64,000 nt of DNA from Cyrtodaria siliqua. Lineage: Eukaryota > Mollusca > Bivalvia > Adapedonta > Hiatellidae. Positions 1-13,876 of this stretch are shown one piece after another. The stretch lies in contig JAWPHD010001429.1 in NCBI GenBank assembly GCA_037043455.1, positions 248,001 to 312,000 on the forward strand. The letters are read 5' to 3'. The notes beneath the pieces are model-generated. The model was not told the DNA's origin and did no database searches. It saw only the letters and a program-made list of their open reading frames with translations. Position 1 is the first letter of the stretch, and each line of letters begins with the position of its first letter. The position numbers and the translations under genes are program-made.

Positions 1-3000
1 CCGTGGACTCGGACATAGTCCACATAGCATTATCTTAAAGGCCGGTGGACTCCCACATAGTCCCCATAGCATTATCTTAGAGGCCCGTGGACTCCCACAT
101 AGTCTTTATATCATTATCTTAGAGGCCCGTGGACTCGGACATAGTCCACATAGCATTATCTTAAAGGCCGGTGGACTCCCACATAGTCCCCATAGCATTA
201 TCTTAGAGGCCCGTGGACTCCCACATAGTCTTTATATCATTATCTTAGAGGCCCGTGGACTCGGACATAGTCCTCATAGCATTATCTTAGAGGCCCGTGG
301 ACTCCCACATAGTCTTTATATCATTATCTTAGAGGCCCGTGGACTCGGACATAGTCCTCATAGCATTATCTTAGAGGCCCGTGGACTCCCACATAGTCTT
401 TATATCATTATCTTAGAGGCCCGTGGACTCGGACATAGTCCTCATAGCATTGTCTTAGAGGCCCGTGGACTCCCAAATAGTCTTTATATCATTATCTTAG
501 AGGCCCGTGGACTCGGACATAGTTCTCATAGCATTATCTTATAAGCACCTGGACTCCCGAATAGTCCTTATATCATTATCTTTGAGGCCCGTGGACTCAG
601 ACATAGTCCTCATAGCATTATCTTATAGGCACATGGACTCCAACATAGTCCTTATATCATTATCTTAGAGGCCCGTAGACTCGGACATAGTGCTCATAGC
701 ATTATCTTTTAGGCACCTGGACTCCCACATAGTCCTTATATCATTATCTTTGAGGCCCGTGGACTCTGACATAGTCCTCATAGCATTATCTGAGAGGCCC
801 ATGGACTCCAACATAGTCATTCTAACATTATATCGGAGGCCCGTGGACTATGACATAGGCCTTATATCATTAACTTAGAGTCCAGTGGGCTCCCAACATA
901 GTCATCATTTTATTATCTTAGAGGCCCCTTGACACTGACAGTCCTTATATAGTTATATTGCAGGGCAGTGGACTCGACATAGTCCTTCCTGCATTGTCTT
1001 ATAGGCCCTTGGACTCCGACACAGTCCTTATATCATTATATTGGAGGCCCGTTGACTCTGACATAGACCTCATATTATTATCTTAGAAGACCATCGACAT
1101 AGTCATATCATTATCTTAGATTCCTGCGGACTCTGACATAGTCTGCATAGCATTATCTTGCCCGTGGACTCCGACATAGTCCTTATATCATTATATTGGA
1201 GGCCCGTTGACTCTGACATAGACCTCATATCATTATCTTAGAAGACCTTGGACATCGACATAGTCATATCATTATCTTAGATTCCTGCTGACTCTGACAT
1301 AGTCCGCATAACATTATCTTAGAGGCCCGTGGACTCCGACATAGTCCTTCTATCATTACCTTAGAAGCCCGTGGACTCCCACATAGTCCTTATATCATTA
1401 TCATAGACGCCCGTGGACTCTGACGTAGTCCTCATAGCATTATCTTAGAGGCAAGTAGACTCCCACATAGTCCATTTAACATTATCATACAGGTCCGTGG
1501 ACTCCGACATAGTTTTTTTATCATTATATTGAAGGCCCTGCACTCCGACATAGTCGTTATGTCCTTATATCATTATATTGAGGGCTGGCGTGGCGCAGTC
1601 GGTAGCGGGGCGGATTTGTAACCTTAGGCGCTGGGTTCAATCCTCCGCGGTGCCACTGAGTTTCGTCGTTGTGTTCTTGGGCAAGACATGTTCCCTTAGC
1701 CTCGTTCGTCGGATGGGGACGTAAACCGGGCGGTCTCGTGTATCTGTCTATCCTCCAAGCACGTTAAAGAACCATAGGAATCTATTCAATAATAAGAGTA
1801 GGGCACGATTCCCGGATTCCTATGTATCGTTCCCCTCTCTCATGGTCAGGGGCGGCTCTAAATAACCTGTGCTGTGTTGATGAGCAGTTAAACAACATTC
1901 AATTCATATCATTATATTGAAGGTCTATGGACACTGACATAGTCCTCATAGCATTATCTTAGAGGCCCGTGGACTCCTACCTAGTCCTTATATCATTATC
2001 ATAGAAGCCCTTGGACTCTGACATAGTACATATATCATTATCTTGGGAATCCCGTGGACTCTGACATAGTCCTTATAGCATTATCTTAGATGTCCTTGGA
2101 CTCCGACATAGTCCTTATATCATTATATTGGTGGCCCATGGCCTCTTATATAGTCTTCATTGCATTATCTTAGAGGCCCATGGACTCCGACATAGTCCTT
2201 ATATCATTATCTTTAGAGGCCGGTTTACTCTGACATATACTTCATATCATTATCTTAAATGCCCGTAGACTCCCACATAGTCCTTATATCATTAACTTAG
2301 AGGCCCCTGGATTTTGACATAGTCCTGATAGCCTTATCTTAGAGGCCCGTGGACTCCGACATAGTCCTTATATCATTATCTTAGAGGCCTGTGGACTCTG
2401 ACATAGACATCAAGTCATTATCTTAAAAGCCCCTGGACTCCGACATAGTCCTTATATCATTAACTTAGAGGCACGTGGACACTAACATAGTCCTCATAGC
2501 ATTATGGATTCTAACATAGTCCTCATATCATTATATTGGAAGCTCGTGTACTCTCTCTGACATAGTACTCTTAGGATAATCTTAGAGGCCTGTGGGCTCT
2601 GACTTAGCATTTTCTAAGAGGGCCGTGGACTCCGACATAGTCCTCATAGCATTATCTTAGAGTCACCTGGACTGCGACGTAGTCCTTATATCAGGCGCAT
2701 GGAATCTGACATCGTCCTCGTAGCATTATCTTAGAGGCCCGTGGACTCTGACATAGATTTCATATCAATATCTTCGAGTCCCGTGGACTCCCAAATAGAC
2801 CTTATATCATTATCTTAGAGGCCCGTGGACTGTGACAGTCCTCATATAATTATCTTAGAGGCCCGTGGACTCGGACATACTACTTATATCGTTATCTTAG
2901 AGGCCCGTGAACTCTGACATAGACCTCATATCATTACTTTAAAAGCCTGTGGACTCCCACATAGTCCTTATATCATTATCTTAGTGGCCGTGGACTCTGA

Positions 3001-5508
3001 CATAGTCCTCATAGCATTATGTTCGAGTCCCGTGGACTCCGACATAGTTCTTTATCGTTATATTGCGTAGTCCTCATATCAGTATCTTAGAGGCTCGTGG
3101 ACTCTTGACAAAGTCCGCATAGCATTATCTTCGAGGCCCTTTGACTCCGACATAGTCCTTATATCATTATATTGGATGCCCGTAGACTGACATAGACCTC
3201 ATATCATTATATTAGAAGTCAGTTGACTCCGACATAGTCCTTATATCATTATCTTAGAGGATCGTGGACTCCGATATAGTCCTTATATCATTATATTAGA
3301 GGCCCTTGGACTATGACATAGTCCTTATAGCATTATCATATAGGCACATGGACTCAAATATAGTCCTTATATCATTAACTTAGAGTCCCGTGGACTCCAA
3401 GATATAGTCGTCATTTCATTATCTTAAAGGCCCGTGAACTCTGACAGACCTCATATCATTACCTTTAAAGCCCGTAGACTCCGACATCGTCCTTATATTA
3501 TTATATTAGAGGCCGTGGACTCCGATATAGTCCTTATATCATTATATTGGAGGCCCGTGGACTATGACATAGTAATTATAGCATTATCATATAGGCACAT
3601 GGACTCCAACATAGTCCTTATATCATTAAATTACTCCAAGATATAGTCGTCATTTCAGTATCTTAAAGGCCCGTGAACTCTGACAGAGATCTTTATCATT
3701 ACCTTAAAAGCCCGTAGACTCCGACATCGTCCTTATACCATTATCTTAGAGGCCGTGGACTCTGACAGAGACCTCATATCATTAACTTAAAAGACCGTAG
3801 ACTCCGACATCGTCCTTATATTATTATATTTTAGGCCCGTGGATTTTGATATAGTCCTCATATCATTACTTTAAAAGCATGTGGACTCCGACATCGTCCT
3901 TATACCATTATCTTAGAGGCCGTGTACTCTGACATAGTCCTTATATCATTAGATTGGAGGCCAGTCCTCATAGCATTATGTTCGAGTCCTGTGGACTCCT
4001 ACGCAGTTCATTTATCGTTATATTGGAGGCCCGTGGACTCCCACATAGTCCTTATATCATTATCTTAGAGGTCCCTGGACTCTGACATAGTCCTGATAGC
4101 ATTATCTTAGAGCCCCGTGGACTCCGACATAGTCCTTATATAAGGCCCATTGGCTTTGACATATTCCTCGTGGTATTATCTGAGAGACCCGTGAACTCAT
4201 ACTTAGTATTTATATCATTATTTTAGAGGTCCGTGGACTATGACATAGTCCTCATAGCATTATCTTAGAGGCACATGGACTCCAACATAGTCCTTATATC
4301 ATTATCTTAGAGGCCCGTGAACGCCGGCATAGTCCTTATATAATTGTATTGCAGGCCCGTGGACTCTGACATAGTCCTCCCAGCATTGTCTTAGAGGCCC
4401 GTGAACTCCGACGTTGTCCTTATATCAGTATCTTAGAGGCTCGTGGACTCTGACATAGTCCGCATAGCATTCTCTTAGAGGCACATGGACTCCAACATAG
4501 TCCTTATATCATTATCTTAGAGGCCCGTGAACACCGACATAGTCCTTATATAATTGTATTGCAGGTCCCTGGACTCTGACATAGTCCTGATAGCATTATC
4601 TTAGAGCCCCGTGGACTCCGACATAGTCCTTATATAAGGCCCATTGGCTTTGACATATTCCTCGTGGTATTATCTTAGAGACCCGTGAACTCATACTTAG
4701 TATTTATATCATTATTTTAGAGGTCCGTGGACTATGACATAGTCCTCATAGCATTATCTTAGAGGCACATGGACTCCAACATAGTCCTTATATCATTATC
4801 TTAGAGGCCCGTGAACGCCGGCATAGTCCTTATATAATTGTATTGCAGGCCCGTGGACTCTGACATAGTCCTCCCAGCATTGTCTTAGAGGTCCGTGAAC
4901 TCAGACGTAGTCCTTATATCGGTATCTTAGAGGCTCGTGGACTCTGACATAGTCCGCATAGCATTATCTTAGAGGCCCTTGGACTCAGATATAGTCCCTT
5001 ATATTACTATTTTGGAGGCCCGTAGACGCTGGCATAGACCTCATATCATTATCTTAGAAGCTCGTGGATTCAGACATAGTCCTTATATCATTATGGACTA
5101 CAACATAGTCCTTATACCATTATCTTAGAAGCCCGTGGACTCAGACATAGTCCTTATATCATTATGGACTCCAACATAGTCCTGATACCATTATCCTAGA
5201 AGCCTGTGGACTCAGACAAAAGTCCGTGGACTCAGACATAGTCCTTATATCATTATGGACTCGAACATAGTCCTTTTACCATTATCTTAGAAGCCCGTGG
5301 ACTCAGACATAGTCCTTATATCATTATGGACTCCAACATAGTCCTTATACCATTATATTAGAAGCCCGTGGACTCAGACATAGTCCTTATATCATTATGG
5401 ACACGAACATAGTCCTGATACCATTATCTTAGAAGCCCGTGGACTCAGAAATAGTCCTTATATCATTATGGACTCGAACATAGTCCTTATACCATTATCT
5501 TAAAGGCA
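1..5508 (+). repeat. 42-bp satellite array, block A (84-bp dimer organisation)
   Basis: Tandem units of 42 bp recur throughout, with a core reading GTGGACTCCGACATAGTCC followed by TTATATCATTATCTTAGAGG. From 1 to about 600 the units alternate strictly between a CGGACATAGTCCTCATAGC form and a CCCACATAGTCTTTATATC form, so the true period there is 84 bp (for example matching starts at 257 and 341). Beyond 600 the units are more diverged, with indels and partial units. Near 5040-5500 a shorter unit pair dominates, in which GGACTC-type half units directly follow CATTAT. A SINE interrupts the array at 1582-1905. Open frames in this block are by-products of a 42-bp (14-codon) period and are not taken as genes. 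Confidence 0.95.
1582..1905 (+). mobile_element. tRNA-derived SINE, copy 1
   Basis: A 324-bp insert in the satellite. The head is tRNA-like: an A-box match (TGGCGCAGTCGGTAGCG, 1591-1607), a B-box match (GGTTCAATCC, 1634-1643) and an acceptor-like end at GGTGCCA. The anticodon-loop position reads TTTGTAA, suggesting a threonine (UGU) ancestor, which is inference. A central body with CTTGGGCAAGAC follows, and the tail ends CAACATTCAATTC. The insert is bounded by a perfect 15-bp direct repeat, ATATCATTATATTGA, at 1567-1581 and 1906-1920. This is both satellite sequence and the apparent target-site duplication. Confidence 0.88.
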
Positions 5509-5512
5509 CATG

Positions 5513-5880
5513 TGTAACACTACCAGACCCTTTAATAAGTAATAACAATAGTTTAATAACAAGTGGAAGAATTATCTCGCAGTTAATAGTAAATGACCAT
5601 TATTCTACAATTTGGGATGATCCTCTCAAATAGCAGATATTATATTAGCTTACTCAGGTATATAGTAGGCGGGATACCTTTTTAGATTAATTGAATAAAT
5701 ATGTAGGAATCCAATAGGATGATTGCACGTGGGTGCAGATATATACTGGGGTGTTTTAGTAGCGAGAGAGAGATCTGGTAGAATCTGGAGAATGTAGAGA
5801 GATTAGTTGGACAGTAGAGTCTGTTAGAATTAACACTATACGATCAGACATTAAAATTAATTCGACATAATTAACACTTC
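5513..5880 (+). repeat. 5' LTR of element 1, duplicated copy
   Basis: Starts TGTAACAC and matches the 3' LTR at 19255 for about 335 bp at roughly 96% identity. After GATCAGACATTA the two diverge, so the right boundary is approximate. A candidate primer binding site, TGGTGTTGTGGGCAGC, follows at about 5886. Confidence 0.75.
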
Positions 5881-6039
5881 GAACTTGGTGTTGTGGGCAG
5901 CTTCTGAACATGTTTGTGGACAATAGTCGATCATAAATGAACTTTTTTGACGGTTGGTGACAATTGTGCAATACGTGCAAGAAGAACTGGAGGCATATTC
6001 GACCACCGTAAGTAGCTTTACTGTATTACTCTTACAACT

Positions 6040-6949
6040 ATGGCTGAACAGGCAGAGTTTCCAGATATGTTTAGGGTAATGGGTGACCAGCTTACGGGGT
6101 TAAAAACAACCATGGGACTCGGGGTGGAGCCAAAGTCATTACGCCATTTGAGGGGGAAAGCAAATTATTTAAGGATTGGATAAAATATTGAGAAATACTC
6201 TTTGTTGGTTGGCATGGCAAATGACAGTATTAAATTGGTTGCTTATCAGGCGAGTAAGGGTCCCGTTAGTGATTGAAGAGGTATATGTATGCAAACCCTA
6301 CCCACACATGGGCACAAGTTAAAGCAGAACTGCAAGCTCGTTTCGCTGAAGTTGTTGACCCACAACATGCATTTTTGTTATTACGCAAAGTCCTTCAAAA
6401 ACGTAATAAGACAATTCAGGTATATGCCGAACGTCTTATTCCCTTTGGTGATGATACCTTTGCAGGTCAGGCCCAAGACGTTAGGGCAAGACAATTGATA
6501 GGTATTTTATCGATGATCTCCATGACGATGGGATGAAACTTCGAGTCATGCGAACCAACCCAAACACGTTGCAAGATGCAATTGCTACTGCAACAGCAGA
6601 ACAGAACCTTAGAAAGAGGTTTCAGTTAAGGACAGGTCATCATTATCAGAATGATGAACCGACCCATGAACAGCCCATGGAAGTTGACCATTTAAGGAGG
6701 CAAAAATGTTCTTATTGTCATAAGAGTGGTCATGCAGTGGACGAGTGTCGAAAGAAAAAACTGGAAGTAAGTGCTATTACTGAAAATAAACCCCGTCGTA
6801 GGCCGATCGACCTTACACGGTTAGTGTGCTGGCAGTGCGAAGAAATAGGTCACTTTGCCAGTCAATGTCGAAATGAGACAAATTGGTCTAACGAACAGCA
6901 AGGTAGACTGGCTAGGGGTCAGTTAAAAGATTCCGCTCCTCGCATGTAG
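6040..6949 (+). pseudogene. gag: gag of element 1 (duplicated copy), frameshifted, two zinc knuckles
   Basis: The likely start is the ATG at 6040 (M-A-E-Q-A-E...), 160 bp after the LTR. The frame breaks near 6130 and again near 6235. A 6273-6536 segment carries the retrotransposon gag helical region (WAQVKAELQARF, then a conserved QLIG near the end). A further shift leads into the 6533-6949 segment of 138 residues. That segment has two CCHC knuckles of form C-x2-C-x4-H-x4-C: C59, C62, H67, C72 and C99, C102, H107, C112. Such knuckles bind the RNA genome during particle assembly. At least three disruptions make an intact Gag unlikely. The same disruptions are in the second copy, so they predate the duplication. 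Confidence 0.85.
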
Positions 6950-7016
6950 AATCCGGTGGGAGGAGAAATAGAAGCAAACCCACATTTAATATTGCATTAA
7001 CATCAAACCCAAATTC

Positions 7017-7416
7017 TTGTTTGTTAAGGATCCAGAAACAAACAAAAAACTTAAGGCGTTAATTGACACCGGAAGTGACGTGTCATTAGTTCATCGAGAC
7101 GTGTATGACACATTTAAACTAAAACCAAAATTAGATACAACTCGCAAAGCTTATTTACAGTCTGTTACTGGTGGACCGCTTTTTTGCGATGGGAGCACAA
7201 ATCATTTTTGAGATAGGGGGTATCAAAATGAGTCATAACTTTTACGTGGTAAGGGGCATGAAAAGGAGAATAATAATAGGAAAAGATTGGTTGCTTAATA
7301 ATGTTGTTCGTATTTATTATGACCTTGGGTGTATTAGGGTCGTTGTTAAATATGTACCACTTCAGATATTCACTTTAAGATATTCACATTTCATCGATAA
7401 TTCGATTGAAGTCTAA
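7017..7416 (+). pseudogene. Aspartic protease of element 1 (duplicated copy), frameshifted
   Basis: The 7017-7211 frame contains the retropepsin active site L-I-D-T-G-S (D17-T18-G19 of the segment) followed by a V-S-L-V strand. The rest of the domain continues in another frame at 7171-7416, including R-I-I-I-G-K-D-W-L, the usual Ile-Ile-Gly flap partner near the domain end. The enzyme would cleave the Gag-Pol polyprotein. One frameshift splits it. It lies 67 bp after the gag segment with no reverse transcriptase behind it in this copy. Confidence 0.85.
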
Positions 7417-7468
7417 AACTAAACTTCCACTTCAAACAAGCGTAGTTTGTAATTGTCGAGTTAGGAAA

Positions 7469-10400
7469 AGTCCTCATAGCATTATCTTATAGGCACATGG
7501 ACTCCAACATAGTCCTTATATCATTATCTTAGAGGCCCGTAGACTCGGACATAGTGCTCATAGCATTATCTTTTAGGCACCTGGACTCCCACATAGTCCT
7601 TATATCATTATCTTTGAGGCCCGTGGACTCTGACATAGTCCTCATAGCATTATATGAGAGGCCCATGGACTCCAACATAGTCATTCTAACATTATATCGG
7701 AGGCCCGTGGACTATGACATAGGCCTTATATCATTAACTTAGAGTCCAGTGGGCTCCCAACATAGTCATCATTTTATTATCTTAGAGGCCCCTTGACACT
7801 GACAGTCCTTATATAGTTATATTGCAGGGCAGTGGACTCGACATAGTCCTTCCTGCATTGTCTTATAGGCCCTTGGACTCCGACACAGTCCTTATATCAT
7901 TATATTGGAGGCCCGTTGACTCTGACATAGACCTCATATTATTATCTTAGAAGACCATCGACATAGTCATATCATTATCTTAGATTCCTGCGGACTCTGA
8001 CATAGTCTGCATAGCATTATCTTGCCCGTGGACTCCGACATAGTCCTTATATCATTATATTGGAGGCCCGTTGACTCTGACATAGACCTCATATCATTAT
8101 CTTAGAAGACCTTGGACATCGACATAGTCATATCATTATCTTAGATTCCTGCTGACTCTGACATAGTCCGCAAAACATTATCTTAGAGGCCCGTGGACTC
8201 CGACATAGTCCTTCTATCATTACCTTAGAAGCCCGTGGACTCCCACATAGTCCTTATATCATTATCATAGACGCCCGTGGACTCTGACGTAGTCCTCATA
8301 GCATTATCTTAGAGGCAAGTAGACTCCCACATAGTCCATTTAACATTATCATACAGGTCCGTGGACTCCGACATAGTTTTTTTATCATTATATTGAAGGC
8401 CCTGCACTCCGACATAGTCGTTATGTCCTTATATCATTATATTGAGGGCTGGCGTGGCGCAGTCGGTAGCGGGGCGGATTTGTAACCTTAGGCGCTGGGT
8501 TCAATCCTCCGCGGTGCCACTGAGTTTCGTCGTTGTGTTCTTGGGCAAGACATGTTCCCTTAGCCTCGTTCGTCGGATGGGGACGTAAACCGGGCGGTCT
8601 CGTGTATCTGTCTATCCTCCAAGCACGTTAAAGAACCATAGGAATCTATTCAATAATAAGAGTAGGGCACGATTCCCGGATTCCTATGTATCGTTCCCCT
8701 CTCTCATGGTCAGGGGCGGCTCTAAATAACCTGTGCTGTGTTGATGAGCAGTTAAACAACATTCAATTCATATCATTATATTGAAGGTCTATGGACACTG
8801 ACATAGTCCTCATAGCATTATCTTAGAGGCCCGTGGACTCCTACCTAGTCCTTATATCATTATCATAGAAGCCCTTGGACTCTGACATAGTACATATATC
8901 ATTATCTTGGGAATCCCGTGGACTCTGACATAGTCCTTATAGCATTATCTTAGATGTCCTTGGACTCCGACATAGTCCTTATATCATTATATTGGTGGCC
9001 CATGGCCTCTTATATAGTCTTCATTGCATTATCTTAGAGGCCCATGGACTCCGACATAGTCCTTATATCATTATCTTTAGAGGCCGGTTTACTCTGACAT
9101 ATACTTCATATCATTATCTTAAATGCCCGTAGACTCCCACATAGTCCTTATATCATTAACTTAGAGGCCCCTGGATTTTGACATAGTCCTGATAGCCTTA
9201 TCTTAGAGGCCCGTGGACTCCGACATAGTCCTTATATCATTATCTTAGAGGCCTGTGGACTCTGACATAGACATCAAGTCATTATCTTAAAAGCCCCTGG
9301 ACTCCGACATAGTCCTTATATCATTAACTTAGAGGCACGTGGACACTAACATAGTCCTCATAGCATTATGGATTCTAACATAGTCCTCATATCATTATAT
9401 TGGAAGCCCGTGTACTCTCTCTGACATAGTACTCTTAGGATAATCTTAGAGGCCTGTGGGCTCTGACTTAGCATTTTCTAAGAGGGCCGTGGACTCCGAC
9501 ATAGTCCTCATAGCATTATCTTAGAGTCACCTGGACTGCGACGTAGTCCTTATATCAGGCGCATGGAATCTGACATCGTCCTCGTAGCATTATCTTAGAG
9601 GCCCGTGGACTCTGACATAGATTTCATATCAATATCTTCGAGTCCCGTGGACTCCCAAATAGACCTTATATCATTATCTTAGAGGCCCGTGGACTGTGAC
9701 AGTCCTCATATAATTATCTTAGAGGCCCGTGGACTCGGACATACTACTTATATCGTTATCTTAGAGGCCCGTGAACTCTGACATAGACCTCATATCATTA
9801 CTTTAAAAGCCTGTGGACTCCCACATAGTCCTTATATCATTATCTTAGTGGCCGTGGACTCTGACATAGTCCTCATAGCATTATGTTCGAGTCCCGTGGA
9901 CTCCGACATAGTTCTTTATCGTTATATTGCGTAGTCCTCATATCAGTATCTTAGAGGCTCGTGGACTCTTGACAAAGTCCGCATAGCATTATCTTCGAGG
10001 CCCTTTGACTCCGACATAGTCCTTATATCATTATATTGGATGCCCGTAGACTGACATAGACCTCATATCATTATATTAGAAGTCAGTTGACTCCGACATA
10101 GTCCTTATATCATTATCTTAGAGGCCCGTGGACTCCGATATAGTCCTTATATCATTATATTAGAGGCCCTTGGACTATGACATAGTCCTTATAGCATTAT
10201 CATATAGGCACATGGACTCAAATATAGTCCTTATATCATTAACTTAGAGTCCCGTGGACTCCAAGATATAGTCGTCATTTCATTATCTTAAAGGCCCGTG
10301 AACTCTGACAGACCTCATATCATTACCTTTAAAGCCCGTAGACTCCGACATCGTCCTTATATTATTATATTAGAGGCCGTGGACTCCGATATAGTCCTTA

Positions 10401-12368
10401 TATCATTATATTGGAGGCCCGTGGACTATGACATAGTAATTATAGCATTATCATATAGGCACATGGACTCCAACATAGTCCTTATATCATTAAATTACTC
10501 CAAGATATAGTCGTCATTTCAGTATCTTAAAGGCCCGTGAACTCTGACAGAGATCTTTATCATTACCTTAAAAGCCCGTAGACTCCGACATCGTCCTTAT
10601 ACCATTATCTTAGAGGCCGTGGACTCTGACAGAGACCTCATATCATTAACTTAAAAGACCGTAGACTCCGACATCGTCCTTATATTATTATATTTTAGGC
10701 CCGTGGATTTTGATATAGTCCTCATATCATTACTTTAAAAGCATGTGGACTCCGACATCGTCCTTATACCATTATCTTAGAGGCCGTGTACTCTGACATA
10801 GTCCTTATATCATTAGATTGGAGGCCAGTCCTCATAGCATTATGTTCGAGTCCTGTGGACTCCTACGCAGTTCATTTATCGTTATATTGGAGGCCCGTGG
10901 ACTCCCACATAGTCCTTATATCATTATCTTAGAGGTCCCTGGACTCTGACATAGTCCTGATAGCATTATCTTAGAGCCCCGTGGACTCCGACATAGTCCT
11001 TATATAAGGCCCATTGGCTTTGACATATTCCTCGTGGTATTATCTTAGAGACCCGTGAACTCATACTTAGTATTTATATCATTATTTTAGAGGTCCGTGG
11101 ACTATGACATAGTCCTCATAGCATTATCTTAGAGGCACATGGACTCCAACATAGTCCTTATATCATTATCTTAGAGGCCCGTGAACGCCGGCATAGTCCT
11201 TATATAATTGTATTGCAGGCCCGTGGACTCTGACATAGTCCTCCCAGCATTGTCTTAGAGGCCCGTGAACTCCGACGTTGTCCTTATATCAGTATCTTAG
11301 AGGCTCGTGGACTCTGACATAGTCCGCATAGCATTCTCTTAGAGGCACATGGACTCCAACATAGTCCTTATATCATTATCTTAGAGGCCCGTGAACACCG
11401 ACATAGTCCTTATATAATTGTATTGCAGGTCCCTGGACTCTGACATAGTCCTGATAGCATTATCTTAGAGCCCCGTGGACTCCGACATAGTCCTTATATA
11501 AGGCCCATTGGCTTTGACATATTCCTCGTGGTATTATCTTAGAGACCCGTGAACTCATACTTAGTATTTATATCATTATTTTAGAGGTCCGTGGACTATG
11601 ACATAGTCCTCATAGCATTATCTTAGAGGCACATGGACTCCAACATAGTCCTTATATCATTATCTTAGAGGCCCGTGAACGCCGGCATAGTCCTTATATA
11701 ATTGTATTGCAGGCCCGTGGACTCTGACATAGTCCTCCCAGCATTGTCTTAGAGGTCCGTGAACTCAGACGTAGTCCTTATATCGGTATCTTAGAGGCTC
11801 GTGGACTCTGACATAGTCCGCATAGCATTATCTTAGAGGCCCTTGGACTCAGATATAGTCCCTTATATTACTATTTTGGAGGCCCGTAGACGCTGGCATA
11901 GACCTCATATCATTATCTTAGAAGCTCGTGGATTCAGACATAGTCCTTATATCATTATGGACTACAACATAGTCCTTATACCATTATCTTAGAAGCCCGT
12001 GGACTCAGACATAGTCCTTATATCATTATGGACTCCAACATAGTCCTGATACCATTATCCTAGAAGCCTGTGGACTCAGACAAAAGTCCGTGGACTCAGA
12101 CATAGTCCTTATATCATTATGGACTCGAACATAGTCCTTTTACCATTATCTTAGAAGCCCGTGGACTCAGACATAGTCCTTATATCATTATGGACTCCAA
12201 CATAGTCCTTATACCATTATATTAGAAGCCCGTGGACTCAGACATAGTCCTTATATCATTATGGACTCGAACATAGTCCTGATACCATTATCTTAGAAGC
12301 CCGTGGACTCATAGTCCTTATATCATTATGGACTCGAACATAGTCCTTATACCATTATCTTAAAGGCA
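7469..12368 (+). repeat. 42-bp satellite array, duplicated block
   Basis: Near-identical copy of 605-5508, including its SINE and the open frames at 7554-7742 and 10298-10510, which are satellite artefacts. Confidence 0.95.
8446..8769 (+). mobile_element. tRNA-derived SINE, copy 2 (via segmental duplication)
   Basis: Same element, flanks and target duplication as the SINE at 1582, displaced by exactly 6,864 bp. It is a duplication copy and not a new insertion. Confidence 0.9.
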
Positions 12369-12372
12369 CATG

Positions 12373-12740
12373 TGTAACACTACCAGACCCTTTAATAAGT
12401 AATAACAATAGTTTAATAACAAGTGGAAGAATTATCTCGCAGTTAATAGTAAATGACCATTATTCTACAATTTGGGATGATCCTCTCAAATAGCAGATAT
12501 TATATTAGCTTACTCAGGTATATAGTAGGCGGGATACCTTTTTAGATTAATTGAATAAATATGTAGGAATCCAATAGGATGATTGCACGTGGGTGCAGAT
12601 ATATACTGGGGTGTTTTAGTAGCGAGAGAGAGATCTGGTAGAATCTGGAGAATGTAGAGAGATTAGTTGGACAGTAGAGTCTGTTAGAATTAACACTATA
12701 CGATCAGACATTAAAATTAATTCGACATAATTAACACTTC
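12373..12740 (+). repeat. 5' LTR of element 1
   Basis: Same sequence as 5513-5880. The U3/R part aligns with the 3' LTR, but the last 60 bp or so do not, so either one LTR has been altered or the two come from different subfamilies. A candidate primer binding site, TGGTGTTGTGGGCAGC, starts near 12746. Confidence 0.75.
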
Positions 12741-12899
12741 GAACTTGGTGTTGTGGGCAGCTTCTGAACATGTTTGTGGACAATAGTCGATCATAAATGA
12801 ACTTTTTTGACGGTTGGTGACAATTGTGCAATACGTGCAAGAAGAACTGGAGGCATATTCGACCACCGTAAGTAGCTTTACTGTATTACTCTTACAACT

Positions 12900-13809
12900 A
12901 TGGCTGAACAGGCAGAGTTTCCAGATATGTTTAGGGTAATGGGTGACCAGCTTACGGGGTTAACAACAACCATGGGACTCGGGGTGGAGCCAAAGTCATT
13001 ACGCCATTTGAGGGGGAAAGCAAATTATTTAAGGATTGGATAAAATATTGAGAAATACTCTTTGTTGGTTGGCATGGCAAATGACAGTATTAAATTGGTT
13101 GCTTATCAGGCGAGTAAGGGTCCCGTTAGTGATTGAAGAGGTATATGTATGCAAACCCTACCCACACATGGGCACAAGTTAAAGCAGAACTGCAAGCTCG
13201 TTTCGCTGAAGTTGTTGACCCACAACATGCATTTTTGTTATTACGCAAAGTCCTTCAAAAACGTAATAAGACAATTCAGGTATATGCCGAACGTCTTATT
13301 CCCTTTGGTGATGATACCTTTGCAGGTCAGGCCCAAGACGTTAGGGCAAGACAATTGATAGGTATTTTATCGATGATCTCCATGACGATGGGATGAAACT
13401 TCGAGTCATGCGAACCAACCCAAACACGTTGCAAGATGCAATTGCTACTGCAACAGCAGAACAGAACCTTAGAAAGAGGTTTCAGTTAAGGACAGGTCAT
13501 CATTATCAGAATGATGAACCGACCCATGAACAGCCCATGGAAGTTGACCATTTAAGGAGGCAAAAATGTTCTTATTGTCATAAGAGTGGTCATGCAGTGG
13601 ACGAGTGTCGAAAGAAAAAACTGGAAGTAAGTGCTATTACTGAAAATAAACCCCGTCGTAGGCCGATCGACCTTACACGGTTAGTGTGCTGGCAGTGCGA
13701 AGAAATAGGTCACTTTGCCAGTCAATGTCGAAATGAGACAAATTGGTCTAACGAACAGCAAGGTAGACTGGCTAGGGGTCAGTTAAAAGATTCCGCTCCT
13801 CGCATGTAG
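12900..13809 (+). pseudogene. gag: gag of element 1, frameshifted
   Basis: Second copy of the gag region described at 6040-6949. The ATG at 12900, the helical gag segment at 13133-13396 and the zinc-knuckle segment at 13393-13809 (C59, C62, H67, C72; C99, C102, H107, C112) have the same breaks. One substitution near 12964 distinguishes the two copies. In this copy gag is followed by a complete pol region. Confidence 0.87.
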
Positions 13810-13876
13810 AATCCGGTGGGAGGAGAAATAGAAGCAAACCCACATTTAATATTGCATTAACATCAAACCCAAATTC

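Larger units (their letters stand above)
605..7468 (+). repeat. Large tandem duplication, unit 1 (6,864 bp)
   Basis: This stretch (satellite, SINE, then element 1 LTR, gag and protease) recurs at 7469-14328 with about ten differences visible by eye and one 4-bp indel (near 5450, absent near 12310). The junction at 7469-7474 is AGTCCT, the same six bases found at the satellite end (605-610) and at the retroelement end (14329-14334). This is a microhomology-type tandem duplication, or a haplotype or assembly duplication. Confidence 0.93.
5513..7468 (+). mobile_element. Ty3/gypsy element 1, duplicated left part (LTR-gag-protease only)
   Basis: Begins TGTAACAC directly after CATG (5509-5512) and carries the LTR, a gag region and the aspartic protease. 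It ends at the duplication junction with no reverse transcriptase, integrase or 3' LTR. It is therefore a by-product of the segmental duplication, not an independent insertion. Its left flank is identical to that of the full copy at 12373. Confidence 0.88.

Noticed and set aside
690..878. Open frame in the satellite (also 3434-3646, 7554-7742, 10298-10510, 46362-46637, 51130-51405, 52922-53128)
   Set aside because: Consists only of the 42-bp repeat translated in frame; no start context, no conservation between neighbouring units beyond the DNA repeat.
1582..1655. Functional tRNA gene
   Set aside because: tRNA-like boxes are present, but the element continues for another 250 bp with a target duplication, so it is a SINE. 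The same holds for 8446, 45207 and 48155.
5756..5980. 74-residue minus-strand frame (repeated at 12616-12840)
   Set aside because: Lies antisense across the LTR and leader of element 1; no domain, explained by the LTR.
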